From an uncultured Oscillospiraceae bacterium (lineage in GTDB: Bacteria; Bacillota; Clostridia; Oscillospirales; Acutalibacteraceae): 54,527 nucleotides of DNA. Within the stretch, counting starts at the first letter, position 1, and the number at the start of each line of letters is the position of its first letter. Under the pieces are notes generated by a model. It was not told where the DNA came from. It saw only the letters and a list, made by a program, of their open reading frames with translations, and searched no databases. The stretch lies in contig UQFO01000014.1 in NCBI GenBank assembly GCA_900540275.1, positions 1-54,527 on the forward strand. Direction: 5' to 3'. Below, piece after piece: positions 9,901 to 17,297 of this stretch. The position numbers and the translations under genes were made by a program.

Positions 9901-11089
9901 CTCCATGGGAGCCTCCGGCATTACGCTCAAACTTTACGGCGAAGACCTCGACCAGCTCTATACACAGGCGACGGAAATCGGGAAGCTGATAGAAGCTGTG
10001 GACGGCGTAGCCGAGGTGGACAACGGCGTTGAAGATACTACGCCGGAAATCCGCGTTACCGTCGATAAAACGAAGGCGATGCTCAAGGGGCTGACTGTCG
10101 CGCAGGTTTATATGGATATCTCAGCGGCAATCAAAAGCGAGACGGCCGCAACCACACTGAAGCAGGCAGACGGCAGCGGCGTTGACGTGATTGTCGTGGA
10201 CGGCAAAGCAAAGGACATTACCCCGGACGATATCAGGGACTATGTCCTCACCGCCGCCCAGCAGGACGGGAGCGAGACAAAGGTGAAATTGAGCGACATT
10301 GCCACGATAGAAGACGCGCAGTCGCTTAATTCCATCTCACGCGACAACCAGCGCCGGTATATCTCGGTCAGCGCGGAGCTTGAACAGGGGCGCAATGTAA
10401 CGCTCGTTACAAACGCGGTACAGAAGGCGCTCGACGGCCATACCCTTCCCGAAGGGATGTCGGTCGATTATTCTGGTGAAAACGAGACGATTATGGAGTC
10501 GCTTTCCCAGCTGATGACCATGCTGCTGCTCGCGGTCGTGCTCATCTATTTGATTATGGTAGCGCAGTTCCAGTCGCTTTTGTCGCCGTTTATCGTCATG
10601 TTCACCATCCCGCTGGCGTTTACGGGCGGCCTGCTCGCGCTTTTGATTACAGGCAACGAATTAAGCGTCGTTTCCATGATTGGTTTCGTCATGCTCGCGG
10701 GTATTATCGTAAACAACGGCATTGTGCTGATTGATTATATCAACCGCCTGCGCATGTCCGGTATGGAAAAGAAGGAAGCAATTATCGAAGCCTCCAAAAC
10801 GAGGATGCGCCCCATCCTGATGACGGCGATTACAACCATTTTGGGCCTTTCCACCATGGCGCTCGGCATAGGAACCGGCTCCGAAATGATGCAGCCGGTC
10901 GCAATCGTATGCATCGGCGGATTAATATACGCCACGGCGATGACGCTTTATGTCGTACCCGCCATGTACGATATTTTAAGCCGCAAAAAAATGCGCGTCA
11001 TAAGCGCGCAGGACCTTGAGGTTTTAGAGGATGACGAGGCGCTCGAAGCTGTAAAGCAGGAACGGCAAGAAGCGCCCGGCGAAAAATAA
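6920..11089 (+). CDS. RND-family efflux transporter with long coiled-coil insert
   Basis: 1389 residues, against about 1020-1060 for AcrB-like proteins. Order: TM1 (about 10-30), a first porter part with the motif YPGASPEEVE, then a Gln/Glu/Lys/Leu-rich coiled coil (about residues 195-530), then porter sequence, a block of membrane helices (about 675-840), the second porter half and the last helices (about 1200-1350). The proton-relay region reads VGMLVDNSVVV near 733, with DN where AcrB has DD; this is common in Gram-positive members. A Met/Gly/Ser-rich patch lies near 930-945. No membrane-fusion or outer-membrane partner is encoded nearby, as expected for a monoderm. The Shine-Dalgarno is GAAGGAG. 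Substrate unknown. The coiled coil might reach through the cell wall; that is inference. Confidence 0.92.
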   Translation: MFSKFSVKKPMTVFVAVIIVIILGVVSFTNMTPDLLPNMDFPYVVVMTTYPGASPEEVETTVTKPMEQSMATLEKIEDVSSTSAENYSMIVLQFSDDTNMDAATINIREKIDLIKGGWNERVGTPYMLKINPDVMPVSVAAVDRDGLDVKELSSFVENSITPKLEGIEGVASVNAGGLIDQKVNVMLSQEKIDAVNKKIQAALNGKFDDAQKELDGSKDKIQDGLDQVNSGKEQAQSGKETLSKKEKELSQQLAAAQGTLDEKQQQLLEGKLELVSQLKDLASQKTQLLETKKQLAALQEAYTRLDGTISSLNETVQTLQKLNDTRLDLKERTDALNEQIEAIQNNPSLSDEEKAQMVSSIKSSGEYIAVEKETKEFEQALSQYGMTKQELPLKLEQAKLTQKAAQAALTELNKALEKLGISPGQLKESIAQLEQGLAKITEGETQLNEALSQLEAGEITLKEAKQQLNTQQTNGMFQLNQALSELVSGQSALAATQQQLESAMTQVDSGLSELKTKKQEALDAADLNKTITMDMVSQILAAENFSMPAGYVTEDGVDYLVRVGDEFSDSQEIEDMTLFDLKIDGVGPIKLTDVADVIVTDNAEDIYAKINGNNGVILSFTKQSTYATADVSDNINKCFEELQGKYDGLHFTSLMDQGSYIYIVVNSVLQNLLFGALLAILILLFFLKDIKPTLIIACSIPISVVFAIVLMYFSGVTLNIISLSGLAVGVGMLVDNSVVVIENIYRLRNEGASAIKASVSGAVQVAGAIASSTLTTICVFLPIIFIQGITRQLFTDMALTIAYSLLASLLVALTLVPAMSQGMLRKTKPVRHGLFNRFLKGYEKSARFALKYKFVPLLVSVILLVVSVVFVVQKGFAFMPESEGESISVNVEMPEDATFDDTTKVADEILKQADTIKDIETVGVMVGGNMGSMLGMGSSGGQGSGESTTVMMYVLPKKNASMSNGKIAKALEEKCGGLNAKVTASAESSMMSMSSMGASGITLKLYGEDLDQLYTQATEIGKLIEAVDGVAEVDNGVEDTTPEIRVTVDKTKAMLKGLTVAQVYMDISAAIKSETAATTLKQADGSGVDVIVVDGKAKDITPDDIRDYVLTAAQQDGSETKVKLSDIATIEDAQSLNSISRDNQRRYISVSAELEQGRNVTLVTNAVQKALDGHTLPEGMSVDYSGENETIMESLSQLMTMLLLAVVLIYLIMVAQFQSLLSPFIVMFTIPLAFTGGLLALLITGNELSVVSMIGFVMLAGIIVNNGIVLIDYINRLRMSGMEKKEAIIEASKTRMRPILMTAITTILGLSTMALGIGTGSEMMQPVAIVCIGGLIYATAMTLYVVPAMYDILSRKKMRVISAQDLEVLEDDEALEAVKQERQEAPGEK

Positions 11090-11110
11090 CAATATAAAAA
11101 CAGGATATAA

Positions 11111-11136
11111 AAAGAGGGTGCGTACGCACCCTCTTT
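11111..11136. terminator. Bidirectional terminator
   Basis: A 26-base perfect palindrome from AAAGAGGGTGCG to CGCACCCTCTTT with T-rich flanks, between the convergent RND and methyltransferase genes. Confidence 0.9.
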
Positions 11137-11213
11137 ATTTTTTTGAATTGTATTAACCGCCCTTCGCCCCCTGCCGGATGCGGTTCATCCTGCCATTAAC
11201 TTTGATTATTACG

Positions 11214-12020
11214 CTATAATTTCCGAGACTTGATTACGAAGGTGACAGGAAGCATCTTAGCTTTTTCCGCAAATTCGCCGCGGTCGTTTTGTATGATTTC
11301 ATCATCAGACTGTTCTACCATCTCTTCAATAACAAACCCCGCTTTTGCCAACGCGTTCACATAAGTTGACAATTTACGGTCAGATAATGACAATGTACCC
11401 CCGCCGAACGATGCCGAATACCAGGATTCATCAAAATAGCATTTTTTAAAAACAAGCGTATCTTTTTCCTTAGAAACGCATTTATGTACCGGATGTGACC
11501 AGCTGAAAATAAACACGCCGTCTTTTTTCAGGTAAGACGAAATCCGGCAAAACGTACCTTCTAAATCTGTCGTCCAGCCTATAGCATAGATGGAATATAC
11601 AATATCGAAGTAATCATTCGGTATCCCACATTCTTCCTCCATGGGTGAACAAATCAGTTTTGCCGAAAGGCCGCGCGACTTTAAATACAGGTCCGTCTTT
11701 TCCAATTGCTTTTTGGAGATATCTATCCCCCATAATTCGGCCGCTTTGCGCTCACCGTGATATTGCAGGGAATGTCCGGTTCCACAGCCGATTTCCAGCA
11801 GCTTTTTGCCTAATACATCGCCAAAAAGCCGGCATTTTTCTTCTGAGACATACGCACCGTACAAAGGCAGCGCAGTCGTCCCTAAAACGTCGTTTCCTTT
11901 TGTATCCCAAAAAGCGCCGTTTGTTTTATGTATGGCGTCCCGGTCCATTTCAATCGTGCTGGCGCAGCCTGCCTCGCCGGCGCCTATAATGTTTGTACGG
12001 CTGTCAGTCTTTTTATCCAT
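11214..12020 (-). CDS. Class I SAM-dependent methyltransferase
   Basis: 268 residues. SAM-binding motif I is LLEIGCGTGHSLQY, followed by acidic GIDISKKQ (motif II region) and a Methyltransf_11-like body with YFDIVYSIYAIGW. An N-terminal 60-residue stretch containing TNGAFWDTKGNDVLG precedes the Rossmann fold and is typical of small-molecule methyltransferases; the substrate is not predictable. The ATG has AAAAGAG 7 bases upstream. A 142-base gap with no clear feature separates it from the DUF3795 gene upstream, so it may have its own promoter. Confidence 0.85.
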   Translation of the reverse strand: MDKKTDSRTNIIGAGEAGCASTIEMDRDAIHKTNGAFWDTKGNDVLGTTALPLYGAYVSEEKCRLFGDVLGKKLLEIGCGTGHSLQYHGERKAAELWGIDISKKQLEKTDLYLKSRGLSAKLICSPMEEECGIPNDYFDIVYSIYAIGWTTDLEGTFCRISSYLKKDGVFIFSWSHPVHKCVSKEKDTLVFKKCYFDESWYSASFGGGTLSLSDRKLSTYVNALAKAGFVIEEMVEQSDDEIIQNDRGEFAEKAKMLPVTFVIKSRKL

Positions 12021-12162
12021 GTTTCAACTCTTTTCTTCCCGCAGCGCCGAGCTTTTGGAAATTTAATAACCAAATGAAACAAGCTGGAATATGATAGATA
12101 GGAAGCGGTAAATAAACATGTACGCTTATTTGCGTCCGGCGGAATTATAACCCGCTTAATCA

Positions 12163-12537
12163 TTACCGTTTTCCGGTTAAAATAAATTCAACCAGCTTAT
12201 TAACATCATCAAATGTGTCATAATCACCATAAATTCCCTCACGATGATATACAACCCCGTTTTTCTCATTTTCTTCCAAACAATCGAGCAGCTTTTCCAC
12301 CCCATACCTTTTTATGAACATAATAAATCCTTGAGGCTTAATTTTTGCTAAAAGCCCTTTCTTACAGTTTTCCGTGCAGGAATAGCAGCTGGAAACCCCT
12401 TTTTCCATTGAACAGCTTCTGTTCTCACACCATTCTTTATCAGGGCATTCACCCGAATTGCATCCGGAACAATGGTCATTTTCAGAACATAAGCAGCAGG
12501 CCAGCCCACATCTCGCAATTCCTAATTCCCTTTTCAT
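12163..12537 (-). CDS. Cys-rich DUF3795-like protein
   Basis: 124 residues with many cysteines in the first 60 (RCGLACCLC, CSGC, CPDKEWCENRSC, CYSCTENC), suggesting a zinc or iron-sulfur knuckle. The C-terminal half resembles DUF3795 proteins (IKRYGVEKLLDCLEEN). Function unknown. It starts 10 bases after the rlmD stop codon, so the two are probably one transcript. Confidence 0.8.
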   Translation of the reverse strand: MKRELGIARCGLACCLCSENDHCSGCNSGECPDKEWCENRSCSMEKGVSSCYSCTENCKKGLLAKIKPQGFIMFIKRYGVEKLLDCLEENEKNGVVYHREGIYGDYDTFDDVNKLVEFILTGKR

Positions 12538-12547
12538 TTTCAGCCAT

Positions 12548-13933
12548 CTACCTTTCCTGTTTGTTTACACCGGACAATAGCGCCACACACTCCACGTGCG
12601 CCGTCCTTGGGAACATGTCTACGGGCGTAAGCTCCTCAACCCGATAGCCGCTTTCTGAAAACAGCTTCAAATCGCGCGCGAGCGTCGCCGGGTCGCACGA
12701 TACATACACGACGCGCCCAGGCGCCATCTGTACGACCGTATCGATTAATTCTTTCCCGCAGCCCTTGCGCGGCGGGTCTAATATAACGACGTCGGGGCGA
12801 ATCCCCTCGAACGCAAGCTGTTTAGCGGCCTGCGACGCGTCCGCGCATAAAAACCGCGCGTTCTCAATTCCGTTTTTCCGCGCGTTCTCGCGCGCGTTTA
12901 CTACGGCCTGCTCCACAACCTCCACGCCGATCAGGCGCTTTGCGTCCTTCGCCATGGTAAGGCCGATTGTCCCCGTCCCGCAGTACAGGTCCAGCAGCGT
13001 TTCATTGCCTGTAAGCGCGGCGTACTCCTTTGCTTTCTCATAAAGCCGCTGCGCCTGCGCCGGATTGACCTGGTAAAAAGACAGCGGGGAAATTTCAAAT
13101 GTGAGCCCGCAAAGCCGGTCCGTAATTGTATCCCTGCCCCAGACGAGACGGGATTTGCCGCCCAGGATTACGTTCGTTTTATCCCGGTTGACATTGACAG
13201 CCAGCCCGCAAAAGCCTTTTATCTTTTCCGAAAGCATCCGCGCAAGCTCCGTTTCCCCCTTCAAGCCGTTGCCGTTTACAACAAGCACGGCAAGGCTTTC
13301 CCCTGTGCTCCTGCCGCAGCGCAGGTACAGGTGGCGCAGCTTCCCCTTATGGGTAAGCTCGTCGTATGGCTCGGGCTTGTATAGCTCCGCCCATTCCCTG
13401 AATACCGCGATTATATCTGAAAAAACCAGCGGCTGGAGCAGGCAGGTACCGCAGTCGATAATCCGGTGGCTTTTATAGGCATAAAAGCCCATGGAAAGGC
13501 CGCCGTCTCTCCCCGTTCCCACAGGAATCTGCGCCTTGTTGCGGTAATGCTCCTGCTCCTGTGCGCTGACAATCGGGCTAATGCGCAAATCATGAAAGCC
13601 GCCGATACGCTCCAGCGCGTCTTTTACGCGCCGCTCCTTAATCTCAAGCTCCGCGCCATAGCGCAAATGGCGGTAAACACAGCCGCCGCAGCTTTGGAAC
13701 ACGGGACAGTCCGGCTCTGTCCGCGCGGGCGACGGTATAATAATTTCTTCTATTTTACCGATTGCATAATGCTTTGACGTCTTGATAATTCTTACGTTTA
13801 GCTCATCTCCCGGCGCCGCGTTTGAAACAAACACAGCCATGCCGCGCGCACGGCCCACGCCGCTGCCCTCCGCCGTCATTCCTGTAATCGTCAGCTTTAC
13901 CGTCTCGTTCTTTTTCAGTGCCGTCTGTTCCAA
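12548..13933 (-). CDS. rlmD: 23S rRNA (uracil-5-)-methyltransferase RlmD/RumA family
   Basis: 461 residues. An N-terminal TRAM domain (VKLTITGMTAEGSGVGRARG), four cysteines for an iron-sulfur cluster (CPVFQSCGGCVYRHL plus Cys in IIDCGTC), a SAM site (LLDLYCGTGTIGL) and the catalytic loop VYVSCDPATLARDL with the nucleophilic Cys. It transfers a methyl group to C5 of uridine in 23S rRNA. Firmicutes often have RlmCD acting on two sites, so the exact target is uncertain. The start appears to be TTG at 13931-13933; no nearby ATG is in frame. It follows the transglutaminase gene by 27 bases. Confidence 0.93.
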   Translation of the reverse strand: MEQTALKKNETVKLTITGMTAEGSGVGRARGMAVFVSNAAPGDELNVRIIKTSKHYAIGKIEEIIIPSPARTEPDCPVFQSCGGCVYRHLRYGAELEIKERRVKDALERIGGFHDLRISPIVSAQEQEHYRNKAQIPVGTGRDGGLSMGFYAYKSHRIIDCGTCLLQPLVFSDIIAVFREWAELYKPEPYDELTHKGKLRHLYLRCGRSTGESLAVLVVNGNGLKGETELARMLSEKIKGFCGLAVNVNRDKTNVILGGKSRLVWGRDTITDRLCGLTFEISPLSFYQVNPAQAQRLYEKAKEYAALTGNETLLDLYCGTGTIGLTMAKDAKRLIGVEVVEQAVVNARENARKNGIENARFLCADASQAAKQLAFEGIRPDVVILDPPRKGCGKELIDTVVQMAPGRVVYVSCDPATLARDLKLFSESGYRVEELTPVDMFPRTAHVECVALLSGVNKQER

Positions 13934-13960
13934 TGCTTTCTCATCCGTTTCTTCATGGTT

Positions 13961-15487
13961 TTAGGCCGCCGCGTCAAAGCTGCCGATGATGCCCGCTATC
14001 AGCTTTTGAATCTCGATTGCGTCGCGCACGCTGATTACGCCGTCAAAGTTTACATCCGCCGCGCTTGTTTCCGTCTCGTTGAAATCGAGTAACCGCACGA
14101 CCTCCTTCTGGATATAGAGCACGTCGTCTATCTTGATGCGCCCGTCGCCGGTCGGGTCGCCTTTGGCGTAAGGCTCCACAACCGTCCTGTCTTCCTGCTT
14201 GATATCAGTAAAATAAATATTGTCCTGTAAATATGGCTTCTGTTTCAGCGTATAGGCAAGCTTACCGTCCCGGAAAGCGATTCCGAAAATGTACCCTTTC
14301 GAAATATCGGCCGCAAACACTTCCTGCGTTGTTTTGCTTGCCGGATAGTACGCGTAAATTTTCTTTTCCGTATTGTAATAAAGAACGTTCCCGCCTGCGG
14401 CTATATTTGCAAAGCTCACATTATATGCGTCGTTTTCTCCCCATACCATCCATTGTGCATACTGAACAGGAAGCTTTTCCGCCTGGTTCGCCGCCATATC
14501 GCGCGACCAAAGGTTGAAATCCATATCCGTGTAATAATAACGTTCGCCAATCGGAAGGATTGCGCTTGACACGTTGTTCCAAAAAGCGTTGTCATACTTG
14601 GTATCGACCGCTTTGTAGGGAGAAGTCCAACCAGTATGGTCGTAGCCCTTGGAAGAAATAACCGCGTCGCTCTTCAGGAAAAACAGGTGGTCGGCATAAC
14701 CAAGCGTGTCAGGTACCGGGTCGTCCCAGGTAATATCGACATGGTACCAGCTGGAACCGAGCTTTATCATGTTCCAGGCATGGTTCATTTCCTCGCTCTC
14801 AACCACAATACAGTCGACGCCGAGCCTGTCAAGCAGGTCTTTATACGCGAGCGCGTAGCCCTGGCAGACTGCCTTTTGGCTGACAAGGCAGCCGTAAGCG
14901 TTATAAGGGAACACATCGTCGCCGACCGCCGTTTCGTCATACTCGCAGGAAAGTGCGATGGCGTCGTGCAGAACAAGCGCCTTCTCCATGTCGGTCGGCA
15001 GGGCTTCCACCTGCTTTAAAAGTGCGGAAACCGCGGCCTCATATTTTTTCTGGGCCTGAGGCAGCTCGTTTTTCGGAATCACATACTTAAACATAAGCGT
15101 AGTGATTGTATTCGTGTACGTATAATATTCGTAATATATCGTATTGGACATATAGTAAAACTGCGGGTTCTCGTATATCAGACTGTCCAGCAGCTCCCCG
15201 GCACGGCTGACCGGTATGTTATAACCGCTGATGTCAACCTCGCTTTTATAATTCTTCACCGCGCTGACCACAGCCGCCAGCGCCTTTCCCACGCTGTCGT
15301 TTGCAGCGCGCAGGCCGTATGTATAAGCGCCTGTGCTTTCCGGCAGGGTTACGCTGCCGTATCCGAGCGGCTCTTCAGACGATACCGCTCCTAAGATGCC
15401 CGAACCTTCCTTTGCTGCGCCTGCAGGAAAAGCCGCAATACCTGTAAGCATCAAAAGGCTCAATAGTACACATAATAATTTTTTCAT
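13961..15487 (-). CDS. Secreted transglutaminase-like protein with type I dockerin
   Basis: 508 residues from MKKLLCVLLSLLML; the open frame continues upstream but the signal peptide and GGAGGGAATCC site fix this start. A signal peptide ends near AFPAGAA. The transglutaminase/protease-like core has Cys in KAVCQGYALAY (about 208), His in NHAWNMIKL (about 237) and Asp in WYHVDITWDDP (about 251), a complete triad. A region of about 130 residues with aromatic repeats (YYYTDMDFNLW) follows. The C-terminus (about 445-508) is a type I dockerin with two calcium loops, DPTGDGRIKIDDV and DVNFDGVISVRDA. It is probably displayed through a cohesin on a scaffold protein not in this window; protein cross-linking or peptidase activity are both possible. 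Confidence 0.9.
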   Translation of the reverse strand: MKKLLCVLLSLLMLTGIAAFPAGAAKEGSGILGAVSSEEPLGYGSVTLPESTGAYTYGLRAANDSVGKALAAVVSAVKNYKSEVDISGYNIPVSRAGELLDSLIYENPQFYYMSNTIYYEYYTYTNTITTLMFKYVIPKNELPQAQKKYEAAVSALLKQVEALPTDMEKALVLHDAIALSCEYDETAVGDDVFPYNAYGCLVSQKAVCQGYALAYKDLLDRLGVDCIVVESEEMNHAWNMIKLGSSWYHVDITWDDPVPDTLGYADHLFFLKSDAVISSKGYDHTGWTSPYKAVDTKYDNAFWNNVSSAILPIGERYYYTDMDFNLWSRDMAANQAEKLPVQYAQWMVWGENDAYNVSFANIAAGGNVLYYNTEKKIYAYYPASKTTQEVFAADISKGYIFGIAFRDGKLAYTLKQKPYLQDNIYFTDIKQEDRTVVEPYAKGDPTGDGRIKIDDVLYIQKEVVRLLDFNETETSAADVNFDGVISVRDAIEIQKLIAGIIGSFDAAA

Positions 15488-15563
15488 TTGGATTCCCTCC
15501 GTATCAATTTGTCGGCCCCGCCGTATGGACCCTGCATTCCCAATGTGGAAGAATGTTACTCTG

Positions 15564-15569
15564 ATTATA
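15564..15569 (-). promoter_or_regulatory. -10 box for the transglutaminase-dockerin gene
   Basis: TATAAT on the minus strand, 77 bases upstream of the start codon. No convincing -35 at the standard distance (TTGTTT is 19 bases away). Confidence 0.45.
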
Positions 15570-15718
15570 GCATCACACATACGGAAAAACAATTGCGGCG
15601 TTCCCTGAATTTTTACACACCGGTACAGTATTTTTCCGTTTTTTCGTAAAGCTTGCAACAAAAGGGCAAAAGTTTGCCGGAAAATGAAAAAACTATTTAT
15701 TTTCCGGCGGCTGCGTAC

Positions 15719-15724
15719 TATAAT
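15719..15724 (+). promoter_or_regulatory. -10 box of the murC promoter
   Basis: A consensus TATAAT with a poor -35. It lies inside the upstream extension of the murC reading frame, so transcription would begin near 15731, excluding the ATGs at 15653 and 15728 as starts. Confidence 0.5.
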
Positions 15725-15757
15725 AAAATGTACTATGTTTGGATTGGAAGTGTTTGT

Positions 15758-17146
15758 TTGGATACTGATAAGCTTTTGGATAACGTCAAGCACGTTCATT
15801 TTATCGGGATTGGCGGCTCCGGCATGTGTCCGCTGGCAGAAATCCTGCACGCGGAAGGCTTTGAACTGAGCGGCTCGGACGTAAACGAATCCGACACGCT
15901 GGACAGGATAAAAGGATACGGCATCAGGGTATCCATGGAGCATAAAGCTGAAAATATAGAAGGCGCACAGCTCGTCGTCTACACGGCGGCTGTCAAGAAG
16001 GATAATCCGGAGCTTGTAGCCGCGATTGAAAACGGGATTCCGGCCATTGAACGTTCCGTCATGCTGGGTGCCGTCACCAGGCGGTACAACCGCTCCATCG
16101 CGGTCGCGGGCACGCATGGCAAGACGACCACCACCGCCATGCTTTCCCAGGTGCTCATCGGCAGCGGCTTCGACCCGTCGGCCATTATCGGCGGCAAGCT
16201 GCCCTACATCGGCGGGAACAGCTACGTTGGCCAGTCCGACATCATCGTCTGCGAGGCATGCGAATATGTAGACACGTTTTTGCAGCTTACGCCCGCAATC
16301 TCCATTATCCTCAATATCGACGCCGACCACCTCGACTACTTTAAAAACCTCGACAACATCAAAAAGTCTTTTCGTAAATTTGCCGGGCAAACAAGCCGCC
16401 TGCTCGTGTTAAACGGCGACGACCAAAACACGCTGGACGCAGTAGACGGGGTGAGCCTTGACAAGCTGCTTTACGGTTTTGGTGAGCATAACGATTACCG
16501 CGCGGCAAACCTTACGGTAAGCCACGGTGCGGTCCAGCATTTCGATGTGATTTACCAAGGCGAAACGCTTACGCAGGTTACGCTCAACGTACCAGGAAAG
16601 CATAATGTGTTAAACGCGCTGGCGGCTTTTGCCGTGGCGCACCATCTGGGCGATTCCCCCGCGCTGATTGCGGAAAACCTTGAAAAATTCACAGGTGTGC
16701 ACCGCCGGTTTGAAATATTGGGAAAGCCCTGCGGCATAACGGTAGCGGACGATTTCGCGCACCATCCCACGGAGCTTACGGCAACGCTTACCGCCGCGAT
16801 GGAGATGGGGTTTAAGCGCGTATGGGCGGTATTCCAGCCGCATACCTATTCGCGCACAGCGATGCTGCTTGACGATTTCGCAAAGGCTCTTTCCATACCG
16901 GATAAGGTCGTCATGTCGGAAATCCTTGCCGTGCGTGAAGAAAACACCTATGGTATCTACACAAAAGACCTTGCAGAAAAAATCCCCGGCAGCGTGTGGT
17001 TCAACACGTTTGAGGAAATTACCGGCTACATCTGCGAAAACGCCCAGCCCGGCGACCTTGTCCTGACGCTCGGCGGCGGCAACGTATATATGTGCGCAGG
17101 CATGATTTTAAAGGCGCTCAACGCAAAGGAATACCACGGTCAATAA
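15758..17146 (+). CDS. murC: UDP-N-acetylmuramate--L-alanine ligase
   Basis: Cytoplasmic peptidoglycan enzyme adding L-Ala to UDP-MurNAc with ATP. About 462 residues from the TTG at 15758. Motifs: HFIGIGGSGMCPLAEIL (UDP-MurNAc site), ATP-binding AGTHGKTTTTAM near residue 120, NIDADHLDYF, GVHRRFE and the C-terminal VFQPHTYSRT. The reading frame is open to 15653, but a TATAAT at 15719-15724 and GGAAG 7 bases before TTG 15758 favour the TTG, giving an N-terminus of the usual MurC length. It stands alone, away from other cell-wall genes. Mpl is a related alternative but is mainly proteobacterial. Confidence 0.93.
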   Translation: MDTDKLLDNVKHVHFIGIGGSGMCPLAEILHAEGFELSGSDVNESDTLDRIKGYGIRVSMEHKAENIEGAQLVVYTAAVKKDNPELVAAIENGIPAIERSVMLGAVTRRYNRSIAVAGTHGKTTTTAMLSQVLIGSGFDPSAIIGGKLPYIGGNSYVGQSDIIVCEACEYVDTFLQLTPAISIILNIDADHLDYFKNLDNIKKSFRKFAGQTSRLLVLNGDDQNTLDAVDGVSLDKLLYGFGEHNDYRAANLTVSHGAVQHFDVIYQGETLTQVTLNVPGKHNVLNALAAFAVAHHLGDSPALIAENLEKFTGVHRRFEILGKPCGITVADDFAHHPTELTATLTAAMEMGFKRVWAVFQPHTYSRTAMLLDDFAKALSIPDKVVMSEILAVREENTYGIYTKDLAEKIPGSVWFNTFEEITGYICENAQPGDLVLTLGGGNVYMCAGMILKALNAKEYHGQ

Positions 17147-17161
17147 CACAATAAAAAGCAC

Positions 17162-17191
17162 AGTCCCCTCCGGGGTATGCCGGAAGGGACT
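17162..17191 (+). terminator. murC terminator
   Basis: AGTCCC..CCGG stem with CCGG..GGGACT, followed by TTTTT on the plus strand. Confidence 0.8.
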
Positions 17192-17219
17192 TTTTCATAT
17201 GCGGATAAACACGAAAACC

Positions 17220-17239
17220 GGGCGGGGTAAATCCCGCCC
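17220..17239 (-). terminator. htrA terminator
   Basis: GGGCGGG / CCCGCCC stem with a 6-base loop; on the minus strand it is followed by GGTTTTCG. It is about 58 bases past the htrA stop. Confidence 0.65.
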
Positions 17240-17297
17240 TGTTTTCTATATCAACATGTAAGAAAGAGGAAAAATGAAAAGAAATAAGCGTAATGGA

